A DNA stretch of 52,946 nucleotides from Flavobacteriaceae bacterium (GCA_021648755.1 JAKISG010000016.1:1-52946); one strand, 5' to 3'; counted from the first letter of the stretch, positions 9,301 through 17,911 are shown. The notes: a model not told the origin generated them from the letters alone. Translations and numbers: made by a program.

Positions 9301-9406
9301 AATCACCAAAAAGTTCGTTGCTTTTTAAAATAATTTTATCTTGTGCTTTTAGAGTTATAGGGGTAAAGCCTACTAATAAAAGGAATACTAAAAGTATTTT
9401 TCCCAT
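6374..9406 (-). CDS. Secreted BNR/VPS10-like repeat protein
   Basis: A 1010-residue exported protein with a signal peptide (1-21, ending LKAQ). Residues about 25-730 hold many BNR repeats of the form S-x-D-G-G-x-T-W (for example YKSIDGGTNWKKIG, YRSDDAGNSWKQL, VTQNGGKSWTNTS), giving a sortilin/VPS10-like beta-propeller. The stretch DLSARHIGPALMSGRINDLE near the N-terminus is a hallmark of this large family in Bacteroidota, often labelled glycosyl hydrolase. About 280 C-terminal residues form a beta-rich then helical tail. I see no catalytic residues, so enzymatic activity is not supported. A terminator-like hairpin separates it from the upstream gene at 9470. Confidence 0.85.
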   Translation of the reverse strand: MGKILLVFLLLVGFTPITLKAQDKIILKSNELFGDLSARHIGPALMSGRINDLENHPTNNRILYAGAAGGGVWKSNNGGLTFKPIFEEYCQSIGAIELDPNDPDKTIYVGTGETWTRNSVSIGNGLYKSIDGGTNWKKIGLEKSERIANIIVNPKNSNEVYVAVLGALWGDSDVRGVYKSNDGGTTWKKSLYIDQKTGCADLTIDPNNPNILYASMWEFRRTAWSFESGGSKSALYKSIDGGATWNKIHNGFPKGNLGRLAVAVAPSDSNILYTVIEAEKDEKKGLYRSDDAGNSWKQLNNDFGITVRPFYFSRIVVDPKNADVVVKGGLMGSISRDGGKTFKNLGRMHADIHDITFDIHNSDRMYIGTDGGVYRSLDGGTTMEIVENLPLSQFYHISVDDAEPYNIYGGLQDNGSWYGPSTSAGGISGRDWNYIGPGDGFRVLKHPTKNIIYSEMQGAENVWRYDVTKSKIKTIQPLPQKENPKLRFNWNAPMATSTHQPDRFYMGSQFLHKSEDMGNTWKIISPDLTTNDKTKQEQENSGGLSIDNSGAENHTTIFTIAESTLDQNVIWVGTDDGNVQVTQNGGKSWTNTSMNIKGLPKNTWCYHIEASVFNKGTAYAVFDGHTNNDKNPYAYKTIDFGKTWTNIITDDIETDSFVRNIQEDYENPNLLFLGTEFGLYITINGGKKWHKFENNMPAVAIHFIDLQKQTNDLVMGTHGRGVIIIDDISPLREINQKMLTKKVHFFKSKPTSIYENSSFSSNYGTETQFVGRNPSRAVQIKYYLKKRHTFGKMILEIQDLEGNIISTLGAGKSKGINIVNWNYNIKQPKVAKGKTFSFGGFSSPKVQAGTYKAVLKKGKETFKHQFEVVYDKNSDLTKEDRVFKHKTTMKLYDMTQELAYIVYELDAITKKATSLNNTKLLTKLNDLKETLVITTGDNYVGSAEKQLREKLADLFSKISNSYDKPSSAELENIQIIEDRFNAASKSFLKIKKKVKFVKELNLKTFEEFVK

Positions 9407-9431
9407 AATTAAAAGTTTGGTTTAGGTAAAA

Positions 9432-9459
9432 AAAAATCCTCAATGCATTGAGGATTTTT
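9432..9459. terminator. Bidirectional-looking hairpin
   Basis: A perfect 28-base palindrome: A-tract, ATCCTCAATGCATTGAGGAT, T-tract. It follows the stop of the minus-strand LolA-like gene at 9470 by 10 bases and has U-tracts in either direction. It probably ends that transcript before the BNR gene. Confidence 0.8.
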
Positions 9460-9469
9460 AATAGTATAA

Positions 9470-10276
9470 TTAATGTTTATGTGTGTCCTCTTTTTTTTGA
9501 CTTTGAGGTTTTGAGTCAGGTGTAGTCTCTTCAATTACTTTAGGAAAAGTAAAAATATCTGCTTTAACTTTTGGGTTTAATTCTATTTTAGTAATTGTGA
9601 TTGGTTGCCCTCCTGCTTTCCCTTTAACTCCTTGTGTCATTGAAAAAGGAAAATATAAGCCGTCTATTTCTTGGTAATCGCTAAATTTTGTTTCAGAAAC
9701 CATTCCTTTGCCTTGTCCAAACAAGATTTCTTTTTGCATTGCAATAGGTACAAAATTTTCTGTGTCAAAAAAGTAGTAAGAGATATTAGGTACTTTTGCA
9801 TCATCAATGGTCATTGGTGTTTGTGTAAATTTAATTTTAAAAGTTTCTGCACCATCTATAGTTTCTTTACCCATTAATTCTATAGAGTATCCTTTTTCTT
9901 TATAATCGATAAAAGGATCAGGGAAGTCTTTTATGGCTAATTTGTGATTTGCAGTTGCTTCTGCAGTTGCTTTTTCAGCTTTCATGGTCGTAAAGTTTGT
10001 ATTCCATAAAGTTTTGCCATCAAATACATTTTGTTTTAATTCTTTACCTTGTATGTTAACAATAACAGCTTCTTTACCGTCTTTTAATTTAATTATATCT
10101 ATAGGTATTACCATACCTTGATTAATTTCTGCGGTAATTTTGAAGCCTTCTAATTTTTTAAAATTTTCTACACCTCCAATATTTTCAAAATAAGTATTTA
10201 TAATTTCATCTGCGGTTTGTGCATTTATTGTAAAACTTGCTATAAATACAAATAGTAATAAGGGTAATTTTTTCAT
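9470..10276 (-). CDS. LolA-like outer-membrane lipoprotein-sorting family protein
   Basis: A 268-residue periplasmic protein with a signal peptide (1-19, ending INAQ) followed by TADEIINTYFENIGGVENFKKL, the standard opening of Bacteroidota LolA/LppX-fold proteins. Residues about 30-240 alternate beta strands with motifs such as DGKTLWNTN and YYFFDTENFVPIAMQKE. The tail is hydrophilic and ends in HKH. It may bind lipids or lipoproteins in the periplasm, but proteins of this clade are often clustered with secreted peptidases and their substrate is unknown. It lies upstream of the BNR gene on the same strand, separated by a hairpin. Confidence 0.75.
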   Translation of the reverse strand: MKKLPLLLFVFIASFTINAQTADEIINTYFENIGGVENFKKLEGFKITAEINQGMVIPIDIIKLKDGKEAVIVNIQGKELKQNVFDGKTLWNTNFTTMKAEKATAEATANHKLAIKDFPDPFIDYKEKGYSIELMGKETIDGAETFKIKFTQTPMTIDDAKVPNISYYFFDTENFVPIAMQKEILFGQGKGMVSETKFSDYQEIDGLYFPFSMTQGVKGKAGGQPITITKIELNPKVKADIFTFPKVIEETTPDSKPQSQKKEDTHKH

Positions 10277-10333
10277 ATTTTTGTTTTTAAATTTATTAGT
10301 TACTTAATTAGAGGGTTAATTTATAGATTTGTT

Positions 10334-10341
10334 ACAAATGT
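10334..10341 (-). promoter_or_regulatory. Bacteroidota -7 box upstream of the LolA-like gene
   Basis: Read on the minus strand the site is TACATTTG, matching TAnnTTTG, 58 bases before the start codon at 10276. I could not find a clear TTTG -33 element at the right distance. Confidence 0.4.
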
Positions 10342-10370
10342 AAGATATTTTTTTATAAAAAAAAGCCAAC

Positions 10371-10420
10371 CTGTAAAAAAAGGACTTTAAATATTTTAAT
10401 TAAAATTAAATATTGGCTTT
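10371..10420 (-). terminator. Terminator of the PD40 lipoprotein gene
   Basis: On the minus strand AAAGCCAA (overlapping the stop codon) pairs with TTGGCTTT about 34 bases later and is followed by a run of T. An inner AT stem (AAATATTTAA / TTAAAATATTT) fills the loop. Confidence 0.55.
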
Positions 10421-11531
10421 ATTCTACCCAATCTGCAATAAAAAGATTGGTGTCGTGTGTACCATTATTGTTTCTATTTGATGAGAATATTAATTTTTTC
10501 CCGTCATAAGAAAACATAGGAAAAGAGTCAAAAATTGGATCAAATGTAATTTGTTCTAAACCTGTACCATCGATATTAATCATATATAAATTAAATGGTA
10601 CTGATTTGGTTTTGTGATTGGTAGAAAAAATAACTTTTTTGCCGCTAGGGTGAAAAAATGGCGCCCAGTTTGCAGAACCTAAATCTGTTATCTTCTTTAA
10701 TTCTGAGCCATCAATATTGCAAATATATAATTCCATATTAGTTGGTTTTACCAAACCTATTGCTAATAATTCTTTGTATTCTTTAATTTCTGCATCTGTT
10801 TTTGGTCTAGATGATCTAAAGATTAATTTAGTGCCGTCTGGGGAGAAAAATGCGCCACCATCGTAGCCTAACTCTTTAGTTACTTGTTTTACATCAGAGC
10901 CGTCAAGTTTCATTGTATATAGTTCTAAATCACCACTTCTAAGTGATGTAAATACAATTAAATCTCCTTTTGGTGAAACGGTAGGTTCTGCATCATAACC
11001 TGGTGTATTTGTTAATTGTTTTAATTGATTTCCTTTAGTGTCTGCCACAAAAATATCAAAACTTTCATAAACTGGCCAGATATATTTACCACCATGATCT
11101 TCTTTTTTTGGTACTGGCGGACAATTAATGTCTGCTAAATGCGTAGATGAGTAAACTATTGTTGAATCACCTGGCATAAAATAACTACAAGTTGTTCTAC
11201 CTTTACCAGTACTTACCATTTGCGGAATATTATGGTCATGTTTTAAACTCTCAGCAGACATTACAAATATTTGATCACATTTTAGCCCCCAATGATTAGA
11301 GGCTTGAAAAACCAATTGTTTATCGTCAAAACTCCAATACGCTTCTGCATTATCACCTCCAAAAGTAAGTTGCTTTACATTTTTTAAATGCTTCTCTTGT
11401 TTGTAATGTATTTTTTTGGTGATTTTTGTTGCTCCAGATTTTGCATCTTTTTTAATTTCTTTTTTTTCTGATTTACAACTAATTATAGTTATTGCTAGAA
11501 TAAGTAACGCATGTTTTAAAATAAACTTCAT
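10419..11531 (-). CDS. TolB-like PD40 beta-propeller lipoprotein
   Basis: A 370-residue lipoprotein: signal peptide 1-18 and lipobox Cys19 (TIISC), then a lysine-rich linker. From about residue 50 onward there are PD40 (WD40-like TolB) blades with the repeated sense D-G-[ST]-x-L-x-F-x-S, for example SFDDKQLVFQAS, SPKGDLIVFTSLRSGDLELYTM, SPDGTKLIFRSSRP and SYDGKKLIFSSNRN. Such propellers are usually periplasmic and often sit beside peptidase or transport genes. None adjoins this one except the LolA-like and BNR genes downstream, so a shared envelope role is only suggested. No catalytic domain is fused. Confidence 0.8.
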   Translation of the reverse strand: MKFILKHALLILAITIISCKSEKKEIKKDAKSGATKITKKIHYKQEKHLKNVKQLTFGGDNAEAYWSFDDKQLVFQASNHWGLKCDQIFVMSAESLKHDHNIPQMVSTGKGRTTCSYFMPGDSTIVYSSTHLADINCPPVPKKEDHGGKYIWPVYESFDIFVADTKGNQLKQLTNTPGYDAEPTVSPKGDLIVFTSLRSGDLELYTMKLDGSDVKQVTKELGYDGGAFFSPDGTKLIFRSSRPKTDAEIKEYKELLAIGLVKPTNMELYICNIDGSELKKITDLGSANWAPFFHPSGKKVIFSTNHKTKSVPFNLYMINIDGTGLEQITFDPIFDSFPMFSYDGKKLIFSSNRNNNGTHDTNLFIADWVE

Positions 11532-11642
11532 TTATTTAATTAATAAGTTAAGTGCGAAAATAGCATTTTAAATATATTAAAACTATCGCCAAAAGGGCTA
11601 TAAATTACTGTAAAATTATAATTTTTTTAAATGCTTTGTATT

Positions 11643-12695
11643 TTATTGATCAACACTACTAATTACAAATGGAGGTTTGCTTAATAAATTAATAGATTCA
11701 GGTATTTTATTGTAAAATAATTGCATAATAGAGTGCGGTGCGAATAAGAACTTTTGTTTTTTTTGACTTTGCCAAATTTGTAATTTTTGTTTATTAAAAA
11801 AAGAACCTTCTTTAAAAGAATCTTTGCTATAGACTTCGTCTATATGTAATGATATACAGTAGGAAGACATGTCTATACTTTTATTTGAAATATGGGTTAA
11901 TAATGTATGTGTAAATATATTTTCATCTTTTGCAAAGAGATTATGTAATGGTCCTAAGTCTAATTTTTTAATCTGTTTTGGGTAAATTTTTTCTAATTTC
12001 TTATCAATTAAATAGGCTATGGTATCTAAATCAATGCTTCTGTCTGCAGTAATTTTTAGAACGTCATAAATTTTAGACTTATAATCTTCTATATTTTTTC
12101 CATCATAATTAAAATACATAAAGCAAATAAATGGTCTATTGTACGTAATGTCATAAAAACTCCAACTGACTAAATATTGTGAGTTATGCGCTGAAGTTTT
12201 TATAATTTTACCTTGTACAAAACGTTTAAAAATATAGCGTTTATTGATAGTTGTATAATAAATTATAGATGCTGCTTGGTGTAATTTGACTTTATTAATT
12301 GTTTCTTTATGTTTAAAAAGTGTTTCTAAAAATTCTGTTTTTAAATTTTTAATTTTTGGTAATTTTTCTAAAAATTTATGTTTTAAGGAAAGGTCATTAA
12401 CTAGATAACGAAATTCCATATAATTAGGAAATCCAGATTCTGTTAAATCAATTTTCATTTTATCTTCATCATTAAACAAGTACTTTACGCGTAATGCTTC
12501 TAATGAATAAATTAGCAATTCGGTATATTGTTTAAAAAAAATGGTTTCTTGTTCATTACAAATTTTATTTTTTAATAAACTTGAAATCAACTCTTTAAAA
12601 GTATGCTTTACAATTTTAAAATAAAATGAATACTGTTCTTTTGTATCTAATACGGCGCTATCTAAAGGTGTTACTATATAATTTTCTAAAGACAT
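11643..12695 (-). CDS. Conserved hypothetical protein
   Basis: A 350-residue protein without signal peptide or membrane segments. The first 150 residues are mostly helical and the last 200 have mixed helix and strand (YLVSWSFYDITYNRPFICFMYFNYDG near 175-200). No known motif, metal site or nucleotide loop is visible. I do not recognise the family; base composition equals that of its neighbours, so it is probably a resident flavobacterial gene. It lies between the AsmA-like gene and the PD40 gene on the same strand, with gaps of over 100 bases, so co-transcription is not certain. Confidence 0.6.
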   Translation of the reverse strand: MSLENYIVTPLDSAVLDTKEQYSFYFKIVKHTFKELISSLLKNKICNEQETIFFKQYTELLIYSLEALRVKYLFNDEDKMKIDLTESGFPNYMEFRYLVNDLSLKHKFLEKLPKIKNLKTEFLETLFKHKETINKVKLHQAASIIYYTTINKRYIFKRFVQGKIIKTSAHNSQYLVSWSFYDITYNRPFICFMYFNYDGKNIEDYKSKIYDVLKITADRSIDLDTIAYLIDKKLEKIYPKQIKKLDLGPLHNLFAKDENIFTHTLLTHISNKSIDMSSYCISLHIDEVYSKDSFKEGSFFNKQKLQIWQSQKKQKFLFAPHSIMQLFYNKIPESINLLSKPPFVISSVDQ

Positions 12696-12849
12696 TCTTG
12701 TAGTTTATGATTTGTAAAAATAGGAATATTTGATTAAGAACACCCCTGTTAATTCATTTCTTTCAAAATAAAAAATGAAGCACAAAATATTTTTTTTAAA
12801 TGGCTTAACTATTTTAATAAAAATTATGGGTGTGCTTGTTCTTTACTAA

Positions 12850-15516
12850 CTAATTAACGGTATCTTTTTTCTTCTTTTTTTTCTTTCCAAATAATCCATC
12901 AATCAAATCATTAGCTACATTATTAATAATTCCGTTAGGTTTTGGTTTTGCGGAGTCTTTAGGTTTTAGAATACCAGTACCTTGAAGTATATCATTGATA
13001 ACTTCGTTATCTTCTACAACATCATTAATAATGTCATTTGCTTGGCTAGTTGCTTGATTTACTAATTGGTTTTTTTGATATTTCGCAACTTTAACGGCTA
13101 AGTTTGTCATTGCTTGTTTAAAATTAGTGGCTATTTTTGGTTTTAAAGTCGAACCATTTACTATTGCATTTAACGGGATTTTAATAGTGTCTTTATTTAC
13201 ATTGGTTAATTTAGATAATAAGTTTACGGCTTCATTGCCTAAATATTTTGCGGGGAGATCCATTTTTAAATTATACGATAAAGTTTTATCAAAATTGTGA
13301 TTTCCAGTTACTTGTATTGTTATATCTTCATATTTTAAACTAAATGGCTCTACATTAACACTACCGTTTTTAAAGGTCAATGCTGTTTTTAAATTTTTTA
13401 AATCTAATTTATTAAGGTCTAAAAATTTTAAATTTGTAGTTAGTGTTTGAAATAATGGATTTGCTTCTACATTAACTTTGTCTATAGATAATTTAGTAAA
13501 AGCGCTACCGTTGATAGTGTTTATATCTGGTGAAAAATCATTATTTAAATTTCCTTTAACTTTAAATTTTGTGTCGTATTTACCATTTAAGGTATTTGCA
13601 ATTGGTATTATTTTTTTAAAGGTTTCTAATTGTGTAAATGATTTTGCAATGTCAAAATCATTAATCATTAAATCTAAATTAAATATTGAGGGTGTTTTCT
13701 GAGTGTCTATAATTCCGCTAAATGAAACGTCACCTTGTAGCATTTTAGCCTTTACATTAGTCAAAATTGCTTTTTGTTTTTTTAATTGCATTTTACCACT
13801 TAATTCTTTTAATATAAGGTTATCATAAACTACATTTTTAGCTTGTATTGTTGTTGATATATCTAAAAACGCAGGAATTTTAAGTGCTTCTGAAGTGTTA
13901 TTTTTGTTTTCTTCGGTTTTTAGTGCAGTATTATTGTTTTGATCAACTAAAAAGTCACTTACCACAAAATTGTTAGAAATTAGATTAAATTTACCTTTTA
14001 AGTCTTTATTGTTAAATATAAAAGCATATAAATTATCTAAAGTTCCAGTAGCTTTAATATCACTTTTACCTGTTTTTGCATTAAAATCGGTTAATGAAAT
14101 AGTACTTGTATTAAACTTAATATTTGCATTTTTTATAAAAATTGTATTTGCAACATTTTTATTGTTGTAAGAAAAGTCTTGTAAACTTGCTATACCATTT
14201 GTTTTAATTTTATTAAAATTATTGTTTTTAATAGCGTTTTGGTCTGCATGTGTTGTAAAGTCGGCCTTTAAGACACCTGTTAATTTATGAGTTAGTTTGA
14301 TAGGGTATGCTTGTGTTAGGTTTTCTAAATTTAATGTTCCGTTAAGCGATGCATCAATAATAGGGTTTGTAGTCAAGTTTGTGATTTTTCCATTAGTTCT
14401 AAAAGTATCTTTATCGATAGTAAATTTTAAGTTATTTATATTTAAAGACACATTACTTTTTGAACTGTCGTTTACAATTGCACCGTCAAAATCAATATTT
14501 GTAACTTGTTTTGGTAAGTCTGGGTATTTAAATGATGCGTTATTTGTTTTAATTTTTAGAGTATATTTTGGTGTTTCTGTATCTGAATTTCTTCCTTTTA
14601 AAAAACCTGAAATATTTGCAATTCCTGTTGCTGTAACCTCACTAAAATTAGAAGAGTAAGCACTAGGTATTAGGGATAATACATTTTTAAAATTTGCTTT
14701 GGGTAAATTAAAAGATAGGGCTGTTTCTATATCATTTTTATTTAATTGTATGAAACCATCGAAACTTAAATTTAAGTCATTTATTTTAGCATTATTCTCT
14801 TTAAAGGTAAATTTGTTTTTGTTAAAATCAATTCCTAAAACGGCATCTAAATCAACTTCTACTTTATTAAAGTAAGTAATATTACCCAATTTTAGAGTCA
14901 AAACATCTACTGTTGTCTTTGTAGTGAGGTCTGTTTGTGAAGCAGAAAAGTTTCCATTACCTTGGTGGTTTATTTCTTTCAATTCCAAAAGCACATTATT
15001 TTTTTTATCCTCAAATAATATATTTGCATGTTGTAATTTATAGTTCTTTACCTCAAATGTTAAGTCTTCTGAGTTGGTATTTTTATTTTCTACGGCATTG
15101 ACATTATTTACTTTTTTAATGGTGTAATTTGCAACCCCTTCTTCATTAACTAATAAATTTAACTTCGTTTGGTCAAAAGTCAATTCTTTAATTTTAATTT
15201 TTTCGATATTTTTTTTAAATGCATCTTTAATATTAATGTCTAAAAAAATATTTTTTGAAAACAGCAAAGTATCTTCTTTAAAAGAATTTTCGGTTATAAT
15301 ACTTAAATTACTGATAGTTAATGTTGCACTTGGAAAATGTTTTATTAAACTAATACTAACACCATCGTAGGTAATATTTATATTATAATCCTCATTTATT
15401 TTTTTGACATACCTTTTAATTAACGTATCTTTTAATAAAAATGGCAGTGCAACTAGTATAGCAAGTAGCGGTAAAATGAAAATCAATATCCGCTTTAGTA
15501 CTTTTTTTTTCTTCAT
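12850..15516 (-). CDS. AsmA-like membrane-anchored protein
   Basis: An 888-residue protein with one N-terminal membrane anchor (about 8-27) after a KKKK motif, then a long periplasmic part of repeated beta strands. The opening DYNINITYDGVSISLIKHFPSATLTISNLSI is typical of Bacteroidota AsmA-family proteins, and the region near 700-840 (LSYNLKMDLPAKYLG and PLNAIVNGSTLKPKI) matches the AsmA C-terminal module. Related AsmA/TamB/YhdP proteins form lipid-conducting bridges between membranes; that role here is by family only. The C-terminus is a hydrophilic tail ending in a run of lysines. It is divergent from the gene at 15675. Confidence 0.85.
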   Translation of the reverse strand: MKKKKVLKRILIFILPLLAILVALPFLLKDTLIKRYVKKINEDYNINITYDGVSISLIKHFPSATLTISNLSIITENSFKEDTLLFSKNIFLDINIKDAFKKNIEKIKIKELTFDQTKLNLLVNEEGVANYTIKKVNNVNAVENKNTNSEDLTFEVKNYKLQHANILFEDKKNNVLLELKEINHQGNGNFSASQTDLTTKTTVDVLTLKLGNITYFNKVEVDLDAVLGIDFNKNKFTFKENNAKINDLNLSFDGFIQLNKNDIETALSFNLPKANFKNVLSLIPSAYSSNFSEVTATGIANISGFLKGRNSDTETPKYTLKIKTNNASFKYPDLPKQVTNIDFDGAIVNDSSKSNVSLNINNLKFTIDKDTFRTNGKITNLTTNPIIDASLNGTLNLENLTQAYPIKLTHKLTGVLKADFTTHADQNAIKNNNFNKIKTNGIASLQDFSYNNKNVANTIFIKNANIKFNTSTISLTDFNAKTGKSDIKATGTLDNLYAFIFNNKDLKGKFNLISNNFVVSDFLVDQNNNTALKTEENKNNTSEALKIPAFLDISTTIQAKNVVYDNLILKELSGKMQLKKQKAILTNVKAKMLQGDVSFSGIIDTQKTPSIFNLDLMINDFDIAKSFTQLETFKKIIPIANTLNGKYDTKFKVKGNLNNDFSPDINTINGSAFTKLSIDKVNVEANPLFQTLTTNLKFLDLNKLDLKNLKTALTFKNGSVNVEPFSLKYEDITIQVTGNHNFDKTLSYNLKMDLPAKYLGNEAVNLLSKLTNVNKDTIKIPLNAIVNGSTLKPKIATNFKQAMTNLAVKVAKYQKNQLVNQATSQANDIINDVVEDNEVINDILQGTGILKPKDSAKPKPNGIINNVANDLIDGLFGKKKKKKKDTVN

Positions 15517-15641
15517 AATCTTAATTATTATTTTTTAGGCTAAAATACTACGATTTGATCAAATTTTATTTAAAATCCTGTTAAGATTTAATTTTTATAT
15601 TTTTTGTAATTTTTTATTTAGAATTTAGTGTTTATTTTTCC

Positions 15642-15649
15642 TAAATTTG
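15642..15649 (+). promoter_or_regulatory. Bacteroidota -7 box before the GlmU-partner gene
   Basis: TAAATTTG matches TAnnTTTG and lies 26 bases before the TTG start at 15675, so a transcript start near 15655 is likely. The -33 element is not obvious. Confidence 0.45.
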
Positions 15650-15674
15650 TCCATAATTTAAAATACTAAATATC

Positions 15675-16046
15675 TTGAATAACCCTATTTATTATAAGTC
15701 GCTAAAAAAAATAAAAGAAATAATTGCTAATGATGGTGTAACGACTGCTATTGTTGAACAATTAAAGGCTTTAAGAGTGTTGGTAGTTGAAGAGAATCAA
15801 CCTTTATTAGCTAAAGCTATACGTTTGATATTTCAACATATAGTAGCGAATAATACGTTTAATATTGAAATACCTGAAGATGAACCGATTGAAGGTTTTG
15901 AGAAAGAACCTATTACAGTAGAAATAGACCCTGTTGAGAGTTTAAGTTATCTTTTTTCTAATATGGAAAATTATGATAAAAAAATGAATGAGGCAGATAT
16001 TAGAGGTTTTGTTGTAGCGATGAAAGAACAAGCGGGGGAGGATTGA
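15675..16046 (+). CDS. Small conserved protein preceding the GlmU-family gene
   Basis: A 123-residue acidic cytoplasmic protein of unknown function. The start is TTG: the first in-frame ATG comes only at about residue 97, and the sequence from the TTG (NNPIYYKSLKKIKEIIANDG) reads like the N-terminus I recall for this flavobacterial family. The middle is helical and the C-terminal half has a proline/glutamate stretch (IPEDEPIEGFEKEPITVEIDP). It sits 95 bases before the GlmU-family gene in the same orientation, an arrangement I recall in other flavobacteria, which suggests a linked function or regulation. Confidence 0.75.
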   Translation: MNNPIYYKSLKKIKEIIANDGVTTAIVEQLKALRVLVVEENQPLLAKAIRLIFQHIVANNTFNIEIPEDEPIEGFEKEPITVEIDPVESLSYLFSNMENYDKKMNEADIRGFVVAMKEQAGED

Positions 16047-16095
16047 TTTTTCTATATTTAAAAATAATATTTTTTTAATTTTAGTTAAATTACCA

Positions 16096-16107
16096 TTAGC
16101 GCGCTAA
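16096..16107. repeat. 12-bp perfect palindrome upstream of the GlmU-family gene
   Basis: TTAGCGCGCTAA lies 35 bases before the start at 16142. The central GCGCGC stands out in very AT-rich surroundings. It could be a regulator operator, but no regulator is known. Confidence 0.35.
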
Positions 16108-16141
16108 GTTAAATATTATTTTTACTTTTTATATTTTAAAA

Positions 16142-17320
16142 ATGAACTACATACTCTTTGATGGAACGGCAAGAAATAATTTGCTTCCATTTACATATAC
16201 AAGACCAGTTGCTGATATTCGTATTGGTATTCTGACTATTAGAGAAAAATGGGAACATTATTTAGGTCTAACTACAACTACCTTAACGGAAGAGTATTTA
16301 GAAGAAAAATATCCTATGGTAGAAATGGCGCAAAATATTATGATAAATGCTTCTTTTTTACCAACTGAAAAAATAGCAAATCAAATAAAAAAATTAAAAC
16401 AGAATGAAGCTATTTTTAAAGCGACAGAAATTGTGGCTTTCTATACGTTAGATACACAAGAGAAAGTAAATTTTGACACCTACAAAAAAATAAAATGTGT
16501 TGATAATTTTGTGCAAATAAAAAATACTTACGATATTTTTTCTTTAAACGGAATTGCATTACAAGCAGATTTTGAGATATTAACTAACGGAAAAATTTCA
16601 CAAGAAATACCAGAAACAGTACATTGTATTAATAAAAAACAAATATTTTTAGAAAAAGGAGCGAAAGTAGAGGTTGCTGTATTAAATGCGTCTAACGGAC
16701 CAATTTTTATTGGTAAAAATGCTGAAATCATGGAAGGTTGTATGGTAAGAGGGCCATTTGCATTAGGAGATAATTCTACTTTAAAAATGGGAACAAAAAT
16801 ATACGGAGCGACGACAATTGGTCCACATTGTAAAATTGGTGGCGAAGTTAATAATTCCGTTTTTTTCGGGTATGCTAATAAGGCTCATGATGGATTTTTA
16901 GGAAATTCTGTTATTGGCCAATGGTGTAATTTAGGAGCAGACACAAATAATTCTAATTTAAAAAACAATTATGCCGAAGTGAAATTATGGAATTATGAGA
17001 CGGAGCGTTTTGCCAAAACTGGACTTCAGTTTTGCGGGTTAATGTTTGGTGATCACTCAAAATGTGGTATTAACACGATGTTTAATACAGGTACTGTCGT
17101 TGGTGTGAGTGCTAATATTTTTGGAGGTAATTTTCCAAGAAATTTTATTCCTTCTTTTTCTTGGGGTGGAAACGCAGGTTTTACTATTTATCAAATGAAT
17201 AAAGTAAGAGAGGTAGCAACCGTAGTTATGCAACGTAGAAAATTAGAATTCGATAAAAAAGAACAAAAAATATTAGAATATGTTTTTGAGATAACGACTA
17301 AGTATAGAAATTTTAAATAA
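16142..17320 (+). CDS. GlmU-family sugar nucleotidyltransferase/acetyltransferase
   Basis: A 392-residue protein of the Bacteroidota GlmU-like family (putative UDP-GlcNAc pyrophosphorylase/GlcN-1-P acetyltransferase). The N-terminal half begins MNYILFDGTARNNLLPFTYT, with TRPVADIRIGILTIREKWE; it replaces the classical GlmU pyrophosphorylase motif LAAGxGTRM. The C-terminal half (about 175-350) is a left-handed beta-helix of hexapeptide repeats (IGKNAEIMEGCMVRGPFALG, IGPHCKIGGEVNNSVF). It would supply UDP-GlcNAc for peptidoglycan and LPS in the cytoplasm. The exact reaction is inferred from family only. A GC-containing palindrome lies upstream at 16096. Confidence 0.85.
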   Translation: MNYILFDGTARNNLLPFTYTRPVADIRIGILTIREKWEHYLGLTTTTLTEEYLEEKYPMVEMAQNIMINASFLPTEKIANQIKKLKQNEAIFKATEIVAFYTLDTQEKVNFDTYKKIKCVDNFVQIKNTYDIFSLNGIALQADFEILTNGKISQEIPETVHCINKKQIFLEKGAKVEVAVLNASNGPIFIGKNAEIMEGCMVRGPFALGDNSTLKMGTKIYGATTIGPHCKIGGEVNNSVFFGYANKAHDGFLGNSVIGQWCNLGADTNNSNLKNNYAEVKLWNYETERFAKTGLQFCGLMFGDHSKCGINTMFNTGTVVGVSANIFGGNFPRNFIPSFSWGGNAGFTIYQMNKVREVATVVMQRRKLEFDKKEQKILEYVFEITTKYRNFK

Positions 17321-17409
17321 AAAAAAGGTTACTTTAAAATAAGGAAATTAATTCAATCTTGTAGATTTAAGGTATAATAAAAACAGTTTAAATAAATATT
17401 AAAAAAAAG

Positions 17410-17440
17410 TTGTGTTATTTCAATTCTAATATTACATTTG
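17410..17440 (+). promoter_or_regulatory. Promoter of the tRNA-Ser/tRNA-Pro pair
   Basis: A TTG at 17410-17412 and TACATTTG at 17433-17440 are separated by 20 bases, close to the Bacteroidota consensus. Transcription would start near 17446, about 30 bases before tRNA-Ser. Confidence 0.6.
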
Positions 17441-17477
17441 CAATCGCTAAAAAGAAAGTTCTTTAAATAATTAAGAA

Positions 17478-17564
17478 GGAGAGGTGCCAGAGTGGTCGAT
17501 CGGGGCTCCCTGCTAAGGAGTTGTGCCTTTACGGGTACCGGGGGTTCGAATCCCTTCCTCTCCG
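17478..17564 (+). tRNA. tRNA-Ser (GCT)
   Basis: The acceptor arms GGAGAGG (17478) and CCTCTCC (17557) pair; the discriminator is G17564. The anticodon stem-loop CTCC-CTGCTAA-GGAG gives anticodon GCT. A long variable arm and the T-loop GGTTCGAATCCC complete a class II tRNA. The 3' CCA is not encoded. Confidence 0.97.
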
Positions 17565-17585
17565 CAAAATTTTAGATAACCAATT

Positions 17586-17660
17586 CGGGGTGTAGCGTAG
17601 CCCGGTTATCGCGCCACGTTTGGGACGTGGAGGCCGCAGGTTCGAATCCTGCCACCCCGA
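17586..17660 (+). tRNA. tRNA-Pro (TGG)
   Basis: The acceptor arms CGGGGTG (17586) and CACCCCG (17653) pair, with A17660 as discriminator. The anticodon stem-loop CCACG-TTTGGGA-CGTGG gives anticodon TGG. The T-arm reads GCAGGTTCGAATCCTGC. The 3' CCA is not encoded. It lies 21 bases after tRNA-Ser and probably shares its transcript. Confidence 0.97.
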
Positions 17661-17678
17661 CAAACTTAGTAATAGGTT

Positions 17679-17717
17679 AAAACACTGATAATCATTTGAT
17701 TTTCAGTGTTTTTTTTA
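17679..17717 (+). terminator. Terminator after the tRNA pair
   Basis: AAAACACTGATAATC pairs with GATTTTCAGTGTTTT with one internal mismatch, followed by a run of T. It is placed 19 bases after tRNA-Pro. Confidence 0.85.
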
Positions 17718-17911
17718 GTTTTATAACTAATTTTTTTTAGCACATTTTATCTTTTAAAATTTTTAAAGGTAAAAAAACACCATAAACAACATTAAAAATT
17801 TTACACGTAAATATTACAATTAAAGTAAAATATAATGAGTAGAAAATGATTGTTTTTTAAGTAATAATTAATGACCTAAATAATTTTTTTATAAATCTCG
17901 TATAAAATGTT

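Noticed and set aside
6374..9406. Glycosyl hydrolase activity of the BNR protein
   Set aside because: BNR repeats alone do not show catalysis, and no sialidase-type Arg triad or acid/base residues could be placed.
17478..17660. Phage or island attachment site at the tRNA genes
   Set aside because: The tRNAs are intact, no integrase lies nearby, and I saw no repeat of either tRNA 3' end in the window.
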